Assembly (NCBI GenBank): GCA_026387135.1
Contig: JAPLMH010000017.1
Span: 1 to 9,633, forward strand
Direction: 5' to 3'
Length of the DNA: 9,633 nucleotides
From: Candidatus Omnitrophota bacterium
Lineage (GTDB): Bacteria > Omnitrophota > Gorgyraeia > 2-01-FULL-45-10
Positions 7,151-9,633 of the stretch are shown here, piece after piece (positions within the stretch are counted from its first letter, which is position 1; each line of letters starts with the position of its first letter). Below the pieces are notes generated by a model, which made no database searches, was not told where the DNA came from, and saw only the letters and a list, made by a program, of their open reading frames with translations. The translations under genes were made by a program, and so were the position numbers.

Positions 7151-7794
7151 TAATAACGAAGAAGAAAGATCTAAAAGAGATAATCAAATACCTCGGCGAA
7201 GAGAAGAAGGTCTTTCTTGTGGGGTGCGGAGAGTGTTCGACCACTTGTAAGACAGGCGGCGAGGACGAAGTAAAAGCAATAAAAGAGGCCCTCGAAAAAG
7301 CGGGGAAGGTCGTGACGGGACACAGTATTCCTAGCGCACCTTGCGTAGCCGCAAAAGTTAAGCTGGAGCTCGCAAAACACAGAAAAGCGATAGAGTCCTC
7401 CGACGCGATCTTAGTACTCGCTTGCGGGCTCGGCATACAGTCGGTGAAAGAGAATATGCGCGTCCAGAAGCCGGTCCATGTCGGCTGCGACACTCTTTTT
7501 ATGGGCGCGATAGACGCTGGCGGCTCATTTCTGGAGAGATGTTCGGCCTGCGGAGACTGCGTATTGGAGCTTACCGGTTCGATCTGTCCTATTACCCGCT
7601 GCGCGAAGGGTCTGATCAACGGGCCATGCGGCGGGCAGAACAAGGGCAAGTGCGAGATCGACAAAGATATGGATTGCGCGTGGATACTGATCTATAACGA
7701 GCTGAAGAAACAGGGCAAGCTCAACTTGCTCAAAGAAAAACGTTCCCCAAGAGACCATTCTAAAACCTCCAAACCGCGGCAACTCTCGCTATAA
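7147..7794 (+). CDS. metV: MetV-like methylenetetrahydrofolate reductase C-terminal domain protein
   Basis: A 215-residue cysteine-rich protein of the MTHFR_C/MetV family. In acetogens MetV binds Fe-S clusters and forms a complex with MetF, which reduces methylene- to methyl-tetrahydrofolate. Fourteen cysteines are visible: C27, C30 and C34 in GCGECSTTC; C66; C93; C114; C132, C135 and C138 in CSACGDC; C147; C152; C161 in GPCGG; C169 and C177. The tail SPRDHSKTSKPRQL looks like the usual family ending, so the gene is complete. AAGGGA at 7133-7138 serves as ribosome binding site, and the ATG overlaps the tlpA stop. MetF normally sits next door, but here the next gene is an iscR-like regulator. 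Possible roles are methyl-group supply for methionine, part of a Wood-Ljungdahl branch, or a separate electron-transfer function. Family call is firm; pathway is inference. Confidence 0.87.
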   Translation: MIITKKKDLKEIIKYLGEEKKVFLVGCGECSTTCKTGGEDEVKAIKEALEKAGKVVTGHSIPSAPCVAAKVKLELAKHRKAIESSDAILVLACGLGIQSVKENMRVQKPVHVGCDTLFMGAIDAGGSFLERCSACGDCVLELTGSICPITRCAKGLINGPCGGQNKGKCEIDKDMDCAWILIYNELKKQGKLNLLKEKRSPRDHSKTSKPRQLSL

Positions 7795-7825
7795 AAGAAT
7801 TTTAGTTAATGAGAGAAGGTTTTTT
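7762..7825 (+). terminator. Possible weak intrinsic terminator after metV
   Basis: Nested complementary arms precede a run of six T at 7820-7825. AAAACCT (7762-7768) pairs with AGGTTTT (7817-7823), CTCTC (7783-7787) with GAGAG (7811-7815), and TAAAA (7792-7796) with TTTTA (7800-7804). The pairing is interrupted, AT-rich, and begins inside the metV gene, so it is not a textbook terminator. It is placed where one would be expected, just before the iscR promoter. Confidence 0.3.
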
Positions 7826-7835
7826 GCTTTATACT
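7806..7835 (+). promoter_or_regulatory. Alternative promoter upstream of the iscR-like gene
   Basis: TATACT at 7830-7835 is a good -10 element. The best -35 is TTAATG at 7806-7811, which is poor, with an 18-base spacer. Transcription would start near 7842 and leave a leader of about 28 bases, including GAGAG at 7856-7860 as a weak ribosome binding site. The operator at 7831-7855 would then cover the -10 element and the start site. Confidence 0.35.
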
Positions 7836-7855
7836 TGACTATTCTTGTCAGGTAT
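7831..7855. promoter_or_regulatory. IscR type 1-like operator
   Basis: A 25-base dyad with arms ATACTTGACT (7831-7840) and TGTCAGGTAT (7846-7855) around ATTCT. Compared by eye with the E. coli IscR type 1 consensus as I recall it, 23 of 25 positions agree; the mismatches are 7844 and 7846. It lies 15 bases before the gene for an IscR-like protein and overlaps both promoter readings. Binding of the cluster-loaded protein here would repress its own operon, as known for E. coli iscR. Confidence 0.72.
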
Positions 7856-7863
7856 GAGAGAAT
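7835..7863 (+). promoter_or_regulatory. Promoter overlapping the operator, predicting a leaderless iscR message
   Basis: TTGACT at 7835-7840 is a strong -35 element. GAGAAT at 7858-7863 is a 4-of-6 match to the -10 element at 17-base spacing, preceded by TG at 7855-7856 as in extended -10 promoters. Transcription would start around 7870, the A of the iscR ATG. The -35 lies inside the operator, so occupancy would block polymerase. Confidence 0.45.
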
Positions 7864-7869
7864 GTTCTC
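7858..7869. repeat. Second short dyad directly before the iscR start codon
   Basis: GAGAA (7858-7862) and TTCTC (7865-7869) are perfect inverted copies around TG. The dyad covers the proposed extended -10 element and ends at the start codon. It is too tightly spaced to be a stable RNA hairpin, so a protein-binding half-site pair is the more likely meaning, if it has any. Chance is a real alternative. Confidence 0.3.
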
Positions 7870-8286
7870 ATGAAGCTTTCCACTAAATCTACATATGGAT
7901 TGAGGGCGATGGTGAATATCGCGATGGCCAAGGATGGCAGCGCTATATCCATTAATGACATCTCAAAAAGAGAGGGCATATCCAGTATATATCTGGAGCA
8001 ATTGCTGAATAAGCTGAGACGCGAGAATCTTGTGAAGAGCGTAAGAGGCCCGTCGGGCGGCTATATGCTTTCCAAAGCGCCGCGCCGGATAACTGTCGGC
8101 GATATAGTAAAGACTTTAGAGGGAAGTATCACGCCGGTGGATTGCGCTGGCGGACGTGAAGGCTATAAGAGTGTGTGTAATCACAAAGATACATGTGTGG
8201 CAAAGACTGTATGGGCAAAGTTAGCGAAAGCTATCGATGATTGCCTGGAGTCGGTGACGCTGGAAGATCTTTGCGGTAAAAAATAA
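7870..8286 (+). CDS. iscR: IscR-like Rrf2-family Fe-S regulator
   Basis: A 138-residue transcription factor. The N-terminal winged helix (about 1-75) has the family's opening MKLSTKSTYGLRAMVNIA, the recognition region ISSIYLEQLLNKLRRENLVKSVRGPSGGYML, then ITVGDIVKTLEGSI. The cluster-binding region has C92, C103 and C109, with spacing of 10 and 5 residues; E. coli IscR has spacing of 5 and 5 plus a histidine. H105 could serve as fourth ligand but lies between the cysteines rather than after them. C125 and C135 are extra. The conserved N-terminus fixes the start at 7870 although the ribosome binding site is poor. An IscR type 1-like operator lies just upstream, and iscS and iscU follow, so this is probably the autoregulated sensor of Fe-S supply. 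CymR-like cysteine regulators also sit by such genes, but the cysteines and operator favour IscR. Confidence 0.87.
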   Translation: MKLSTKSTYGLRAMVNIAMAKDGSAISINDISKREGISSIYLEQLLNKLRRENLVKSVRGPSGGYMLSKAPRRITVGDIVKTLEGSITPVDCAGGREGYKSVCNHKDTCVAKTVWAKLAKAIDDCLESVTLEDLCGKK

Positions 8287-8296
8287 AGAGGTCGAT

Positions 8297-9463
8297 ATGA
8301 GAAGAGTATATCTGGATAATAACGCGACGACGAGGATGAGAGAAGAAGTCCTGGAGGCGATGCTGCCGTTCTATAAGGACGTGTACGGCAATGCTTCCAG
8401 TATCCATCAGTTCGGCAGGCCCGCCAGAAAAGCGATAGACGCGGCGAGGATCCAAGTGGCGGAGCTCTTAGGCGCTGCACGCCCCGAAGAGATCATATTT
8501 ACGTCCGGTGGCACCGAGAGTGACAACTTCGCTATCAGAGGCGTTATGCAGGCATTAAAAGCAAAAGGGAATCACGTCATAACAACCGTAATAGAACATC
8601 ACGCCGTGTTAAATACATGTAAAGCTCTTGAAAAATACGGGTACAAGGTCACATTTCTAGGAGTAGATAAATACGGTGTCATAAACTTAGAGGAACTAAA
8701 GAGAGCCATATCTAACAAGACCACGCTTGTTACGATCATGTATGCAAATAATGAAGTGGGAACCATAGAGCCGATCATCGAGATAGGTAAGATAGCAAAG
8801 GCGGAGGGCATATATTTTCATACGGACGCGGTGCAGGCCGTCGGAAAATTGGATTTCGCGGTCAAGGATATGAATATAGATCTTCTCTCGATCTCCGGCC
8901 ATAAGATATATGGTCCGAAAGGCATTGGAGCTCTCTATATTAAAAAAGGAACGAAGATAGCTCCTCAAATATTGGGCGGGCATCATGAGATGGCTAAGCG
9001 CGCCGGCACGGAAAATGTCGCCGGCATCGTGGGCTTAGGAGAGGCCGCCCGGCTCGCGAAGAGGGATATTCCGGATGAGAGCAGGATAAAGGAGCTGAGG
9101 GATTATTTGTATAAAGGGATAACGTCCAGCATTGAAGATATTCATTTGAACGGCCATCCCGAAAATAGATTACCGAACACATTGAATGTAAGTTTTACAT
9201 ATCTGGAAGGGGAGTCGATAATATTAAACCTGGATATGGAGGGGATCGCCGCATCGACAGGATCGGCCTGCACCTCGGGCACGCTCGAACCTTCGCATGT
9301 ACTGACGGCTATGGGCCTTGACGCGGTAAACACTCAAGGCTCTGTAAGATTTTCATTAGGCAGAGATAATACGAAAGAGGATATGGATTATGTGATAGGG
9401 GTATTGCCGCCGATCATAAAGAGGTTACGCGCTATGTCCCCCTTGTACGAGAAAGGGAAATAA
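8297..9463 (+). CDS. iscS: Cysteine desulfurase (IscS/NifS type)
   Basis: A 388-residue PLP enzyme that removes sulfur from cysteine as an enzyme-bound persulfide and gives it to IscU for Fe-S assembly and to other acceptors. Visible residues: YLDNNATT at the N-terminus, TSGGTESDN (69-77), H101 in IEHHAV, HTDAVQAVGK with D177 and Q180, the PLP lysine K203 in SISGHKIYGPKG, RAGTENV (235-241), and the active-site persulfide cysteine C325 in TGSACTSGTLEPSHVL. The form of that loop places it in group I (IscS/NifS) rather than the SufS group. The C-terminus stops soon after the SPLYE stretch, so the tail is slightly shorter than in E. coli IscS. AGAGGT at 8287-8292 precedes the ATG, ten bases after the iscR stop. 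iscU follows after two bases, a typical isc order. Confidence 0.95.
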   Translation: MRRVYLDNNATTRMREEVLEAMLPFYKDVYGNASSIHQFGRPARKAIDAARIQVAELLGAARPEEIIFTSGGTESDNFAIRGVMQALKAKGNHVITTVIEHHAVLNTCKALEKYGYKVTFLGVDKYGVINLEELKRAISNKTTLVTIMYANNEVGTIEPIIEIGKIAKAEGIYFHTDAVQAVGKLDFAVKDMNIDLLSISGHKIYGPKGIGALYIKKGTKIAPQILGGHHEMAKRAGTENVAGIVGLGEAARLAKRDIPDESRIKELRDYLYKGITSSIEDIHLNGHPENRLPNTLNVSFTYLEGESIILNLDMEGIAASTGSACTSGTLEPSHVLTAMGLDAVNTQGSVRFSLGRDNTKEDMDYVIGVLPPIIKRLRAMSPLYEKGK

Positions 9464-9465
9464 AG

Positions 9466-9633
9466 ATGGAAGGACAATATTCAGATAAAGTGATGGAGCA
9501 TTTCAGGAACCCGCACAACGTCGGCGAGATCCCAGACGCGGACGGCATCGGCAACGTGGGAAATCCCGTCTGTGGCGACATCATGAGACTTTATATTAAA
9601 GTCGATAAGAATGAGGTTATCACGGACGCGAAG
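9466..9633 (+). CDS. iscU: IscU/NifU-type Fe-S scaffold protein, 5' part only
   Basis: The first 56 codons of a scaffold protein on which Fe-S clusters are built before transfer to client proteins; the gene continues past the window edge. The visible part is typical: YSDKVMEHFRNPHNVGEI, then IGNVGNPVCGDIM with the first cluster ligand C36 and the conserved Asp D38 that promotes cluster release. The remaining two cysteines lie beyond the edge, so whether this is a short IscU or a longer NifU with extra domains cannot be told. AAAGGG at 9452-9457 precedes the ATG, which is two bases after the iscS stop, so the pair is almost surely co-translated. Confidence 0.92.
   Translation, partial: MEGQYSDKVMEHFRNPHNVGEIPDADGIGNVGNPVCGDIMRLYIKVDKNEVITDAK

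Noticed and set aside
7059..7664. 201-codon open frame on the minus strand across tlpA and metV
   Set aside because: It is antisense to two well-supported genes with diagnostic cysteine motifs and shows no domain of its own.
7862..7873. Three-codon upstream ORF (ATG TTC TCA TGA) overlapping the iscR start
   Set aside because: It could couple translation, but a four-base overlap this short arises easily by chance, and it may lie outside the transcript.
7862..7910. Downstream start for the iscR-like gene at ATG 7909 to allow a leader
   Set aside because: It would remove the conserved first 13 residues (MKLSTKSTYGLRA) that form the first helix of Rrf2 proteins.

Overview
The window is a densely packed stretch of bacterial chromosome: thirteen genes, all on the + strand, with at most about 75 bases between neighbours. 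The last gene runs off the right edge. Several features point to a Gram-negative envelope: a signal-peptide protein ending in Phe that resembles an outer-membrane protein, a predicted lipoprotein thioredoxin and a CcdA. The gene content (MetV, a DUF39-type homocysteine protein, an anaerobe-style NifS/IscU pair) suggests an anaerobe or a member of an uncultured lineage. Isoleucine ATA codons are frequent (7 of 13 in the response regulator). An Omnitrophota- or deltaproteobacteria-like source is a guess and cannot be proved from this sequence. No mobile element, CRISPR array, tRNA or rRNA was seen, and no gene-free stretch reaches 300 bases.

Layout. (1) 11-3962: a DUF3034-like envelope protein, cysteine synthase, a DUF39/HcyBio homocysteine-forming protein and an ArsP-type (DUF318) permease with a Cys/His-rich loop; these are tightly spaced and probably co-transcribed. 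(2) 3963-4034: a short gap with a near-consensus sigma-70 promoter. (3) 4035-7794: a stand-alone response-regulator receiver, an ArsB/NhaD-type ion transporter, a 73-residue exported coiled-coil protein, CcdA, a TlpA-like lipoprotein thioredoxin and MetV; these abut or overlap, so they form one likely operon. (4) 7795-7869: a gap with a palindrome matching the E. coli IscR type 1 operator at 23 of 25 positions. (5) 7870-9633: an IscR/Rrf2 regulator, IscS and the start of IscU, an Fe-S assembly operon.

How the genes fit together. A sulfur theme runs through the window. Sulfide is fixed into cysteine by CysK and probably into homocysteine by the DUF39 protein. MetV belongs to the methylenetetrahydrofolate reductase system, which supplies the methyl group that turns homocysteine into methionine. 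IscS removes sulfur from cysteine for Fe-S clusters built on IscU, and the IscR-like protein probably senses cluster supply. CcdA and TlpA carry reducing equivalents to periplasmic thiols. The main oddities are MetV without an adjacent MetF, DUF39 without its usual ferredoxin partner, an orphan receiver domain coupled to a transporter, and an iscR promoter that may give a leaderless or near-leaderless message. I see no clearly new multi-gene system; the novelty is in these partner substitutions and regulatory details.
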